64,000 nucleotides of DNA from positions 56,056 to 120,055 of the forward strand of contig NZ_JAUHHF010000010.1 of NCBI RefSeq assembly GCF_030410395.1, written 5' to 3'. The position numbers and the translations under genes were made by a program. Under the pieces are notes generated by a model. It did no database searches and was not told the DNA's origin. It saw only the letters and a program-made list of their open reading frames with translations. Source of the DNA: Zwartia panacis (lineage in GTDB: Bacteria > Pseudomonadota > Gammaproteobacteria > Burkholderiales > Burkholderiaceae_B). Within the stretch, counting starts at the first letter, position 1; every line of letters begins with the position of its first letter. Shown here piece by piece: positions 1 through 7,562 of the stretch.

Positions 1-59
1 GACATCTTGTCTATAACAGGTATAGGCGAGTGCTATAACAAAGGGGTCTTGAGCAATAC

Positions 60-941
60 TCAGGCGCGAAAGTCCAGTTCTCTCAATAGTTTTGCGGTTT
101 CCTGATGCAGCCTGTTGATCGGACGAGATTTGGGCGTGGCGAGTACTAACAGGTTGCGCATGGCTGGAGGACCAATCTGTGCGTATTTGATGTTTGGATT
201 GTGTTTATGCTTCAAGGCGCTTTCAGGCAAAATCGAACAGCCCACACCGTTTTCAACAAGTTTGAGCGCCGTGTATACAGCACCTACCTCGGCGATGACA
301 TTCAAACTAATATTTTGTGGAAGTAACACTGCATCCACCAGATTTCTGATTGGATTGGGCTGCCCTGGCAAAATCATCGGAAAGTGGGCCAGCTCTGCGA
401 GGCTGACCTGATTTTTTAGCTGATATTGGTCCGGTGCAATCAAGATCAAGCGTTCGCGCATCATTTTTTCATAAGATAGCAAGGGCGTGGGTGGTGGATC
501 GAAGAGTACGGCAAGATCGATGCGCCCGTTAATGAGACCTTCGCGAAGAGAAACGCTCAGTCCCTCCACAACAGAAATCATGGCATGTGGCATGCGTTTT
601 CTGAATTCTTGCACTAAAGGTACACACAGGCCTTCGGCGACACGATGCGGTAAACCAACCACGACTTTTCCGGAAACTGCGGTGCTCATTTCCTTGATCT
701 GAAATGCCGCGGTCGCTGCGGTATCGAGCATCAGTTTTGCATGCGCGAGCAAAGTCTGACCTGCGTCGGTGGTTTTGACCCCACGCCCGGTTCTCTCCAG
801 CAGCCTTTGACCTAACTCCTCCTCCAACAAGGCGACTTTACGGCTGATGCTGGGTTGCGCAAGATTTAAAAAAATAGCTGCTTTGCTAAAGCTGCCTTTT
901 TCCACCACAGCAATAAAGTATTCAAGCTGTTTCAGATCCAT
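60..941 (-). CDS. LysR-family transcriptional regulator
   Basis: A 293-residue LysR-type regulator of normal family length. The N-terminal winged helix-turn-helix spans about residues 1-60 (MDLKQLEYFIAVVEKGSFSK, then AQPSISRKV as the recognition region). The rest is the periplasmic-binding-protein-like effector domain. It is divergent from the SDR gene that begins 119 bases away. By the usual LysR arrangement it is likely to control that SDR-amidohydrolase-Bug cluster, and the shared intergenic space holds an ATAGC/GCTAT inverted repeat that could be its operator. The effector is unknown; an aromatic or carboxylic acid would fit the neighbours. The family call is firm, the target is inference. 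Confidence 0.93.
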   Translation of the reverse strand: MDLKQLEYFIAVVEKGSFSKAAIFLNLAQPSISRKVALLEEELGQRLLERTGRGVKTTDAGQTLLAHAKLMLDTAATAAFQIKEMSTAVSGKVVVGLPHRVAEGLCVPLVQEFRKRMPHAMISVVEGLSVSLREGLINGRIDLAVLFDPPPTPLLSYEKMMRERLILIAPDQYQLKNQVSLAELAHFPMILPGQPNPIRNLVDAVLLPQNISLNVIAEVGAVYTALKLVENGVGCSILPESALKHKHNPNIKYAQIGPPAMRNLLVLATPKSRPINRLHQETAKLLRELDFRA

Positions 942-952
942 AGCGTAATCGT

Positions 953-972
953 ATAGCTGATATAGGAGCTAT
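953..972. promoter_or_regulatory. Candidate LysR operator (ATAGC-N10-GCTAT)
   Basis: In the space between the LysR gene and the SDR gene, ATAGC at 953-957 is repeated inverted as GCTAT at 968-972, with a 10-base spacer. A further ATAGC copy sits at 940-944, at the start of the regulator gene. Size and position fit a LysR box in a divergent promoter. The assignment is inference from position and symmetry. Confidence 0.4.
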
Positions 973-1060
973 GTAGTTTACATGATGGGTCATTATGCCG
1001 AAACTGATGGCATGTCATAGCAGTCGTTTGAGTGCAAGATTAAAAAGGATTAGGGTATTC

Positions 1061-1858
1061 ATGAACAGGTTTCATCAGAAAGTCGCCATTGTCACTGGTG
1101 CTGGTTGTGTCGGAGAGGGGTGGGGAAATGGTCGTGCGATGGCAGTCAGGCTCGCAGAAGAGGGCGCTCGCGTATTTGCGGTGGACCGTGACGAGGCAAC
1201 TTTGGCAGAAACACTGGCGCGTGCTGGCCATGCCGCACCGTCAATTCAAACGCATATATGCGATGTGACAAATGCGGCGAGCGTCGAGGCCATGGTGAAG
1301 GCATGTATCGATACATACGGAACGGTTGATATATTAATCAACAACGTTGGAGGATCGGCTGCGGGAGGACCGACAGAAATGACGGAGGAGTCTTGGGACC
1401 GGCAGATGGCGGTCAATCTTAAGAGCGTATTTCTGACATCAAAATTCGTACTGCCGATCATGATGGCTAAAAACAGTGGCGCGATTGTCAATATGGCATC
1501 CACATCGGGTATGCGGTGGACTGGAAGCGCCCAGGTTGCTTACGCGGCATCCAAGGCTGGCGTGATTCAAATGTCAAAAGTCATGGCTGTCCAGTACGCG
1601 AGTTCTGGTATTCGGGTGAACACTGTTGTGCCGGGTCAACTACATACGCCTATGGTTGAGGTCAGGCTCGCGAAACAGCGTTCGGGGGGCGATGTAGATG
1701 TATTGCTGGCGCAGAGACTCAAACGAATCCCGCTTGGTTTCATGGGAGATGGACGTGACTCGGCAAGTGCGGCATTATTTCTTGCGAGTGACGATGCCCG
1801 ATTCATTACGGGAACTGAAATTGTTGTCGATGGCGGGATGACCGCACGTTGCGATTAA
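1061..1858 (+). CDS. SDR-family NAD(P)-dependent oxidoreductase
   Basis: A 265-residue classical short-chain dehydrogenase/reductase. The Rossmann cofactor loop near the N-terminus (VTGAGCVGEGWGNGRA) has a slightly expanded glycine motif. NNVGG follows, then the catalytic Ser region and the Tyr-Lys pair in YAASK, and the C-terminal GTEIVVDGG expected of the family. The ATG at 1061 is preferred over an in-frame ATG at 995 because it places the Rossmann strand at the usual distance from the N-terminus. The gene is followed by, or overlaps, the amidohydrolase gene, so the two probably act in one pathway oxidising a hydroxy-acid or diol. The substrate cannot be read from the sequence. Confidence 0.9.
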   Translation: MNRFHQKVAIVTGAGCVGEGWGNGRAMAVRLAEEGARVFAVDRDEATLAETLARAGHAAPSIQTHICDVTNAASVEAMVKACIDTYGTVDILINNVGGSAAGGPTEMTEESWDRQMAVNLKSVFLTSKFVLPIMMAKNSGAIVNMASTSGMRWTGSAQVAYAASKAGVIQMSKVMAVQYASSGIRVNTVVPGQLHTPMVEVRLAKQRSGGDVDVLLAQRLKRIPLGFMGDGRDSASAALFLASDDARFITGTEIVVDGGMTARCD

Positions 1859-1875
1859 TGTATAGCGAGAAGACA

Positions 1876-2787
1876 ATGACAGCAACAACCAACCAAGAGG
1901 CGCAGATACCGATTCGAACATACTTGGAGTCGCCGAGCTCACCTGGAATTAAATTGCCAAGATTTGCATGTGATAGTCATGTGCATGTGTTTGGACCTAC
2001 CGGTCGATTTCCGTATTCAACCGATCGGAAGATCACCCCAGTCGAAGCACCGAAAGAAAAACTCTTTGCTTTGCATAAACAGTTGGGTATCGAAAGGTGC
2101 GTGATTGTGCAGTCTGTCATCCACGGATTCGACAATAGCGTGGTTGAGGATGCGATTCTCGCGGGAAAGGGAGCTTATCTCGGTGTAGCGCTCGTACCGG
2201 CAACAGTCACTGACAAGGAGCTGCACAGACTGGCGGATGTGGGGTTCAGAGGCGTTCGATTCAACTTTATGCGTCATTTATTGAATGATGCCTCGATCCA
2301 GCAAGTCATTGATATGACGCCTCGGTTAAAAGCGGTGGGCATGCATCTGCAGGTTCATTTCGAAAGTTCACTGATTCACGATCTCGGACCATTGCTTGCA
2401 AAAAGTCAGGTACCTGTCGTGATTGATCATATGGGACGAGTCGATGCGAGGAAAGGAAACGATCATGAAGATATTCAAGTCCTCTTTCGTTTACTTGAAA
2501 ATAAATTATTCAATGTCAAGGTAAGTGGTATAGACCGTATCGACGCACAAGCATTTATCGAAAATCCATACGCATCCGGGATCGCCATTGCCCGAAGTCT
2601 TGTCGAACGCTATCCAGAGCAGTGTGTATGGGGGACGGATTGGCCGCATCCAAATCACACGCATATTCCAGATGACGGTATCTTGGTGGATGCGTTGACG
2701 CGCATGGCTCCGGATCCAAAACTTTTAGAACAAGTACTTGTGTTGAATCCGCAGAGACTTTATCGCTTTTCCAGTCAAGTTTCATAG
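1876..2787 (+). CDS. Amidohydrolase, 2-pyrone-4,6-dicarboxylate lactonase-like
   Basis: About 303 residues of the amidohydrolase superfamily (COG3618, TIM barrel). It has the N-terminal metal or active-site strand (DSHVHVFGP), a second conserved histidine in VIDHMGR, and the C-terminal WGTDWPHPNH with the catalytic Asp. This pattern is close to LigI, which hydrolyses 2-pyrone-4,6-dicarboxylate in protocatechuate/gallate 4,5-cleavage, but related enzymes hydrolyse other lactones. Start choice: ATG 1876 has GAGAAG just upstream. An ATG at 1858 overlapping the SDR stop as TAATG is also possible and would give translational coupling. Function in aromatic or lactone catabolism is inferred from family and neighbours. 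Confidence 0.85.
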   Translation: MTATTNQEAQIPIRTYLESPSSPGIKLPRFACDSHVHVFGPTGRFPYSTDRKITPVEAPKEKLFALHKQLGIERCVIVQSVIHGFDNSVVEDAILAGKGAYLGVALVPATVTDKELHRLADVGFRGVRFNFMRHLLNDASIQQVIDMTPRLKAVGMHLQVHFESSLIHDLGPLLAKSQVPVVIDHMGRVDARKGNDHEDIQVLFRLLENKLFNVKVSGIDRIDAQAFIENPYASGIAIARSLVERYPEQCVWGTDWPHPNHTHIPDDGILVDALTRMAPDPKLLEQVLVLNPQRLYRFSSQVS

Positions 2788-2816
2788 ACTAATAAACGAG
2801 TGAACGAGAGACATTT

Positions 2817-3788
2817 ATGAAAAAAATAATTTTGAGCGCGATGGTTGCTGTATTGACTTCAGCACTAGCGGGACCCGTGATTGCACAAACATATCCTGTA
2901 CGATCAATTCGATTGATTGTCCCGTACACGCCGGGTGGATCAATCGATACGACCGCTCGTATCGTGGCCGATCAGTTGCAAAAGCAGCTCGGTCAGCCGA
3001 TTGTGATTGAAAATAAGCCGGGTGCTTCTGGGTTGATTGGCTCACTTGAGGTCGCTAAAGCTAAGCCTGATGGTTACACCCTTTTGTTTAATGCTTCCGC
3101 GCAAGTGTATTTGCCTCTTGTGATGGAAGGTAAGACATATGACGCTGAAAAGGACTTCACGCCGATTGCTCAGGTGGGCTATGTGCCCCTGGCAATCGTT
3201 GTTTCGGCAAATGAAAAGATCAATTCGCTGAAAGAGTTGGTCGCACAAGCGCAAGCGAATCCAAATAAATATACCTGGGCCACTTCAGGCTTTGGCACCA
3301 CGAGCCACCTTTCAGAAGAGATCCTCACTCGGGAGCTTAAGCTGAATATGGAGATCATCCCTTACAAGGGTGCAAGCCCTCAACTGACCGATGTGATGGG
3401 CGGACATGTGACCGCGGCGATTTCGCCCTTGCCCGGCGCAACGCCTTTCATTGAAAGCAAGAGGATGAAAGTTCTCGCCATTACAAGCAAGGAGCGTGTG
3501 CGGACCATGCCTGATGTCCCCACGGTCTCCGAAACCGTATTGCCGGGATTTGAGATCAAATCTTGGTACGGACTCTGGGGGCCAGCAAATTTACCGCCAG
3601 AAATTGTCTCGACTTTATCCAGAGAAGTGAACAAGGCGACTCAAGATCCAACAGTGTTGGCCAAGTTTGAAAAACTTTCTTTCCAGACGCAGCCCAATAC
3701 ACCAGACGAGTTCAAGAAAATCATTACTGATGAAATCGCAGTCGTCGGCAAGGTTGCGCGCGAGGCGAATATTCTGATTAAACGTTAG
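2817..3788 (+). CDS. Bug-family tripartite tricarboxylate substrate-binding protein
   Basis: A 323-residue periplasmic binding protein of the Bug/TctC family. It has a signal peptide ending near GPVIAQ, then the hallmark YPVRSIRLIVPYTPGGSID, the IENKPGASG ligand loop and the IPYKGASPQLTDVMGGHV segment. Such proteins bind carboxylates. No TctA/TctB membrane genes are nearby, as is common for Bug proteins. It follows the amidohydrolase by 29 bases, so it is probably in the same operon and delivers or senses the substrate of that pathway. Confidence 0.93.
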   Translation: MKKIILSAMVAVLTSALAGPVIAQTYPVRSIRLIVPYTPGGSIDTTARIVADQLQKQLGQPIVIENKPGASGLIGSLEVAKAKPDGYTLLFNASAQVYLPLVMEGKTYDAEKDFTPIAQVGYVPLAIVVSANEKINSLKELVAQAQANPNKYTWATSGFGTTSHLSEEILTRELKLNMEIIPYKGASPQLTDVMGGHVTAAISPLPGATPFIESKRMKVLAITSKERVRTMPDVPTVSETVLPGFEIKSWYGLWGPANLPPEIVSTLSREVNKATQDPTVLAKFEKLSFQTQPNTPDEFKKIITDEIAVVGKVAREANILIKR

Positions 3789-3879
3789 GATTTGGATGCC
3801 ATCTTTGAACCCGTTGTGCTTAATGCTACATTCAATGAAATAAATAATGACGATGTAGCAAGATACACGGAGACAATGG

Positions 3880-4851
3880 ATGATTAAAAAAATTTCGACT
3901 TTGATTTCAGGTAGTCTGATCGGACTTGGTTTGATGTTTGGCTCGACCGCTGTCGCGAGCTATCCCGACAAGCCAATCCGGATGATTGTTACTTTTGTCC
4001 CCGGTGGTGGCGCTGATGTGTTGGCGCGCTATATGGCCAAAGAGATGGCCGATATTTTGGGTCAGCCTGTCGTCGTTGAAAACCGGACTGGCGCAGGCGG
4101 TTTGATTGGTGTCGAAGCAGGCCTTGCCGCCGCACCTGACGGCTATACAGTGACATTGATTTCTTCGAGTTATACCGTCAACCCCAGTCTCTACAAGCTC
4201 AAATTCGATCCCGTGCGGGATATCACGCCCATTGTAAAAATGAGCGCGGGACCGATGCTCGCCGTCACATCAAACAAAAGTGGGATCAAAACGGTGGCAG
4301 AGTTGATTGCCGCAGCGAAAAAAAATCCCGGTTCTATTAACTTTGCTTCCTCAGGTCAGGGGAGTGTGATTCATCTCGCGAACGAGTTATTTAATCAGCG
4401 AGCGGATATCAAGATGACTCATATTCCATACAAAGGAGGTGGAAACGCTTTGGTGGATTTGATCGCGAATCAAGTCGATCTTTATTTTGCTGCGACAGCC
4501 AGTGCATTACCGCACGTGCGTTCTGGAAAGATCAATGCCGTGGCAGTCACCACCCCCAATCGTATTCAAGCCTTGCCGAACGTGCCCACTATCGCTGAGA
4601 GCGGTTTCCCCAACTATGAAGCGACCCTTTGGTATGGTCTGATCGGTCCCAAAGGAATGCCTGTCGAGGTTGTCGACAAATTAAACGCAGTTGTGAACAA
4701 GATCCTTCAGACACCGTCTGCGCGTGAAAAGATACAGGCTGATGGCGCAGAGCCCGCCGGTGGGACGGCTGCTGAATTTAGAGAATCAATTTCGAATGAA
4801 ATTCAAATTTGGGGAAAAGTTGTCAAGGATATTGGCATCACGCCTCAGTAA
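3880..4851 (+). CDS. Bug-family tripartite tricarboxylate substrate-binding protein
   Basis: A second Bug/TctC-type periplasmic binding protein, also 323 residues, directly following the first. A signal peptide (ending near TAVAS) precedes YPDKPIRMIVTFVPGGGAD. VENRTGAGGLIG and HIPYKGGGNALVDLI are the typical ligand-site segments. The two tandem copies differ widely in sequence, so this is not a recent duplication and they may bind different but related carboxylates. It starts 91 bases after the previous gene and still lies in the same transcription direction. No membrane components are present. Confidence 0.93.
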   Translation: MIKKISTLISGSLIGLGLMFGSTAVASYPDKPIRMIVTFVPGGGADVLARYMAKEMADILGQPVVVENRTGAGGLIGVEAGLAAAPDGYTVTLISSSYTVNPSLYKLKFDPVRDITPIVKMSAGPMLAVTSNKSGIKTVAELIAAAKKNPGSINFASSGQGSVIHLANELFNQRADIKMTHIPYKGGGNALVDLIANQVDLYFAATASALPHVRSGKINAVAVTTPNRIQALPNVPTIAESGFPNYEATLWYGLIGPKGMPVEVVDKLNAVVNKILQTPSAREKIQADGAEPAGGTAAEFRESISNEIQIWGKVVKDIGITPQ

Positions 4852-4876
4852 GCTTCCCATTTAAAACAATTCAAAT

Positions 4877-5662
4877 TCAGCCCCAGACATAAGACTCCAT
4901 CGATAACATCCCATGGCGGACTTCTGTTTCAAGCACTCGAAAAGAGTCTACATCCGTAGTTGCGCCGAACGCCACGAAGAGTGGTAAAAAGTGCTCGTCG
5001 GTCGGATGTGCTCTCACCGCATGCGGTGCTTGTGCTCGATAATGCAGGAGTTTTGTGAGATCGCGTTTTTGAACGGCTGATCGAATCCAGTCGGAAAACT
5101 CAGTGACATAAGTTTCTGGAGCCGCATTTTGAGCTCCCCGGAACTCATACAAGTTATGCGTCATGCTGCCTGAGCCGATAATGGCCAAGCCTTCTGCGCG
5201 GAGTGAAGCCAGTGCATGACCCAATGCCAACGCAGATTCAGGTGTTGTGTTTTCAGGTAGGGAAACTGGAATAACCGGAATGTCTGCTTGAGGTCGCAAG
5301 TGTAAAAGTGGAACCCAAACACCGTGATCCAGGCCTTGCTCTGCATCGAGCTCGGCTTGAATTCCTGCGGCCTCGAGCGAGCGTTGAACCCGCCAAGATA
5401 AATCCTGAGAGCCAGCTGCTGGATAGTTTAGGGTGTACAGCACTCTGGGGAACCCGCCGAAATCGTGGATCGTTTCTGGTCGAGGATGATGACCAATCTT
5501 TTGCCCCTTGGTTTGCCAGTGAGGCGAAACCACCACGATTCCGCGTACGCCATCCCAGTGATTACCAAGTTCAGCTAACTTTGCGCCGACTGCACCGGGC
5601 TCGATCGCCAGCATTGGTGAACCATGCGAAACGAAAAGCACAGGTGCGAGGGGCGTGTTCAT
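4877..5662 (-). CDS. ygiD: DODA-type extradiol ring-opening dioxygenase
   Basis: A 261-residue class III extradiol dioxygenase of the 4,5-DOPA dioxygenase/YgiD type. The N-terminus carries FVSHGSPMLAIEPG with the first metal histidine, followed by VVSPHWQTKG and the LDHGVWVPLLHL segment. GSGSMTHNL follows with a further histidine. These are the Fe/Zn ligand regions of the family. Length matches E. coli YgiD (about 260 residues). The physiological substrate is uncertain. It lies 30 bases downstream of the doxX-like gene on the same strand, both divergent from a LysR gene, an arrangement common in proteobacteria and usually linked to electrophile or quinone stress. Confidence 0.9.
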   Translation of the reverse strand: MNTPLAPVLFVSHGSPMLAIEPGAVGAKLAELGNHWDGVRGIVVVSPHWQTKGQKIGHHPRPETIHDFGGFPRVLYTLNYPAAGSQDLSWRVQRSLEAAGIQAELDAEQGLDHGVWVPLLHLRPQADIPVIPVSLPENTTPESALALGHALASLRAEGLAIIGSGSMTHNLYEFRGAQNAAPETYVTEFSDWIRSAVQKRDLTKLLHYRAQAPHAVRAHPTDEHFLPLFVAFGATTDVDSFRVLETEVRHGMLSMESYVWG

Positions 5663-5692
5663 AAAAGTCTTCTGCTGTTTGAGTGCGTGAAT

Positions 5693-6112
5693 TTAAGCTG
5701 TCGCCTGATTGCGTTTTGCACCAAGCGCCCAAGCGCCGGCGCCGTGAGCGGCCAAGACGAGCAAGCCCCCCACAATTCCAACGTTTTTGTAGAACATCAG
5801 CTGTTGCATGAATGCTTGCTCGGCAGGAACTGCCCAGTAAGCATGAAAGGTCATGGAAGCAATGGCGGTAAATCCTGCGAGCACCAGGGCTGCCAGACGG
5901 GTAAAGAGACCTGTGATGAGGGCAAGTCCACCACCGACTTCAATCAAAATCGCAATCACAGCTGCGACGGAGGCCAGGGGAAGGCCTGCGGAGTTGATGT
6001 AGCCAACTGTGCCTTCAAAGCCACTGATTTTTGATAAGCCGGCGGGTAAAAACAGTGCCGCAAGCGCGAGACGACCCAGGAGTGTCAGACCATTTTGGAG
6101 AGGGGTGTTCAT
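5693..6112 (-). CDS. DoxX-family membrane protein
   Basis: A 139-residue integral membrane protein with four predicted transmembrane helices. It carries the DoxX signature near the N-terminus (LGRLALAALFLPAGLSKI) and later EVGGGLALITGLFTRLAALVLAGF. Function in this family is poorly defined; many members sit beside oxidoreductases and are proposed to take part in thiol or quinone redox processes. It leads a two-gene minus-strand unit with the DODA dioxygenase. A LysR gene is divergent 116 bases away and is the likely regulator. Confidence 0.9.
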   Translation of the reverse strand: MNTPLQNGLTLLGRLALAALFLPAGLSKISGFEGTVGYINSAGLPLASVAAVIAILIEVGGGLALITGLFTRLAALVLAGFTAIASMTFHAYWAVPAEQAFMQQLMFYKNVGIVGGLLVLAAHGAGAWALGAKRNQATA

Positions 6113-6228
6113 AAAAAATCCATTGAAATTGATGAAAGGAGGTATGTCTAAACAGATGACAGTCTATTGATGATTATTAAATAGATAAATATAGTAAAAA
6201 ATGATTAATTGTCTTTAAAATAGAAACA

Positions 6229-7128
6229 ATGGATAAATTTGATGCAATGCGTGCCTTTGTGGCGGTGGTGGATGCCGGCAGTTTTGTTGGTGCAGCCGAG
6301 CGTTTGCAGATTTCCAAGGCGGTGGTCTCGCGTCTGGTCGCTGAGCTCGAAGAGAATTTGGGCGTGCGATTGCTCCACCGCACGACCCGTAAACTTTCGC
6401 TGACTCCCGAAGGGGATACTTTTGTCGGTCGTTGCCGCAGCGTATTGTTCGAACTGCAAGAGGCCGAGGACGACGTGAGTCATCGGAGCGCGCAAGCCCG
6501 TGGTTTATTGCGTGTGAATGTTCCAGTGAGCTATGGACTCTCGCACCTGGCTGCGCTGTGGCCAGGTTTTATGCAAGAGCATCCTGAGGTGACTTTGGAC
6601 GTCACGTTGTCAGATCGGGTCGTTGACTTGGTTGAAGAGGGCTACGATATGGCTGTCCGTATTGGAAAACTGGAGTCTTCGACACTTGTCAGTCGTCGTT
6701 TGAGTCGCACCAGGATGGTTTTGTGCGCCTCGCCAGGCTATGTGCGCGCGAATCCGGGTCCAAACATTCCGGGTGATCTGGTTCATCATCGCATCCTTGC
6801 GTACAGTTTATTGTCTTCTGGAGATCAGTGGTTTTTTACTTCTTCAACGGATGCGAAGCAGCAAGTGTCGGTGCGTATTGCCCCAGTCATGCGAACCAAT
6901 AATGGAGACACATGCCGCGCTGCAGCCTTGCAGGATCAAGGTATCGTGTTACAGCCTGATTTTCTGATTGGTGAGGATATCAAGGCGGGACGATTGGTCG
7001 AGTTGATGCCTGATTGGCGAGCGGGAGAGTTGGGGATTTTCGCTGTCTATCCAAGTCGACGTTACTTGTCGGCGAAAGTGCGATTATTAGTCGAGTATCT
7101 GGCCGAACGGTTACATCCATCAATTTAA
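6229..7128 (+). CDS. LysR-family transcriptional regulator
   Basis: A 299-residue LysR regulator of the AaeR/DsdC-like subgroup that begins MDKFDAMRAFVAVVDAGSF. The HTH occupies about residues 15-60 (AAERLQISKAVVSRLVAELE) and the effector-binding domain follows. It is divergent from the doxX-ygiD pair across a very AT-rich 116-base spacer. This type of regulator-target layout is typical for quinone- or electrophile-responsive LysR proteins. The RidA gene begins 15 bases after its stop and may be cotranscribed. Confidence 0.92.
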   Translation: MDKFDAMRAFVAVVDAGSFVGAAERLQISKAVVSRLVAELEENLGVRLLHRTTRKLSLTPEGDTFVGRCRSVLFELQEAEDDVSHRSAQARGLLRVNVPVSYGLSHLAALWPGFMQEHPEVTLDVTLSDRVVDLVEEGYDMAVRIGKLESSTLVSRRLSRTRMVLCASPGYVRANPGPNIPGDLVHHRILAYSLLSSGDQWFFTSSTDAKQQVSVRIAPVMRTNNGDTCRAAALQDQGIVLQPDFLIGEDIKAGRLVELMPDWRAGELGIFAVYPSRRYLSAKVRLLVEYLAERLHPSI

Positions 7129-7143
7129 ATTTTTAAATATCAA

Positions 7144-7518
7144 ATGAAACTTATACAGTCTCCTCATACACCCGCACCAGCAGGTCACTACAGCCATGCT
7201 GTTGAATCCGGCAGCTTGATCTTTGTTTCTGGTGTCTTGCCAGGTCAACCCGCAGAAGGCGAAACCGACAGTTTTGAACGTCAGGTACGCGCCTCCTTTA
7301 GACACTGTGCGAATATTCTTAAAGCGACAAACAATACGCTCAATGACGTGGTTCAGTGCACGGCATACATTGTGGGCGTATCGAACTGGCCAGAGTTCAA
7401 TGCTATTTATGCGGATATTTTTGGTGACCATAAGCCCGCACGTGCAGTCGTTCCTGTGCCGGAGCTGCATTATGGGTTTATGGTTGAAATCCAGTTGGTG
7501 GTTGAGAAAAAGACCTGA
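7144..7518 (+). CDS. RidA/YjgF-family protein
   Basis: A 124-residue Rid protein of the YjgF/YER057c/UK114 fold. It keeps the functionally important arginine in KPARAVVPV and the glutamate in MVEIQLVV, so 2-aminoacrylate/imine deaminase activity is plausible. Proteins of this family remove reactive enamines or act as dedicated deaminases in catabolic operons. It follows the LysR gene with almost no spacer and has no clear Shine-Dalgarno sequence. It ends in front of a strong hairpin shared with the convergent poxB gene. Confidence 0.9.
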   Translation: MKLIQSPHTPAPAGHYSHAVESGSLIFVSGVLPGQPAEGETDSFERQVRASFRHCANILKATNNTLNDVVQCTAYIVGVSNWPEFNAIYADIFGDHKPARAVVPVPELHYGFMVEIQLVVEKKT

Positions 7519-7519
7519 T

Positions 7520-7553
7520 GCAGTTGCGTTTCAACAGGGAAAAACGCAACTGC
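7520..7553. terminator. Hairpin between convergent ridA-like and poxB-like genes
   Basis: A perfect 12-base inverted repeat (GCAGTTGCGTTT at 7520-7531, AAACGCAACTGC at 7542-7553) with a 10-base loop fills the 44-base gap between the two convergent genes. The stem is strong, but neither side has a long T run, so it is a probable bidirectional terminator or mRNA end-protecting hairpin rather than a textbook intrinsic terminator. Confidence 0.65.
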
Positions 7554-7562
7554 TGACGGGCG

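Noticed and set aside
1..59. Possible extra gene or partial gene at the left edge
   Set aside because: Only 59 bases with no usable frame; short CTATAAC-like repeats are seen but nothing that can be assigned.
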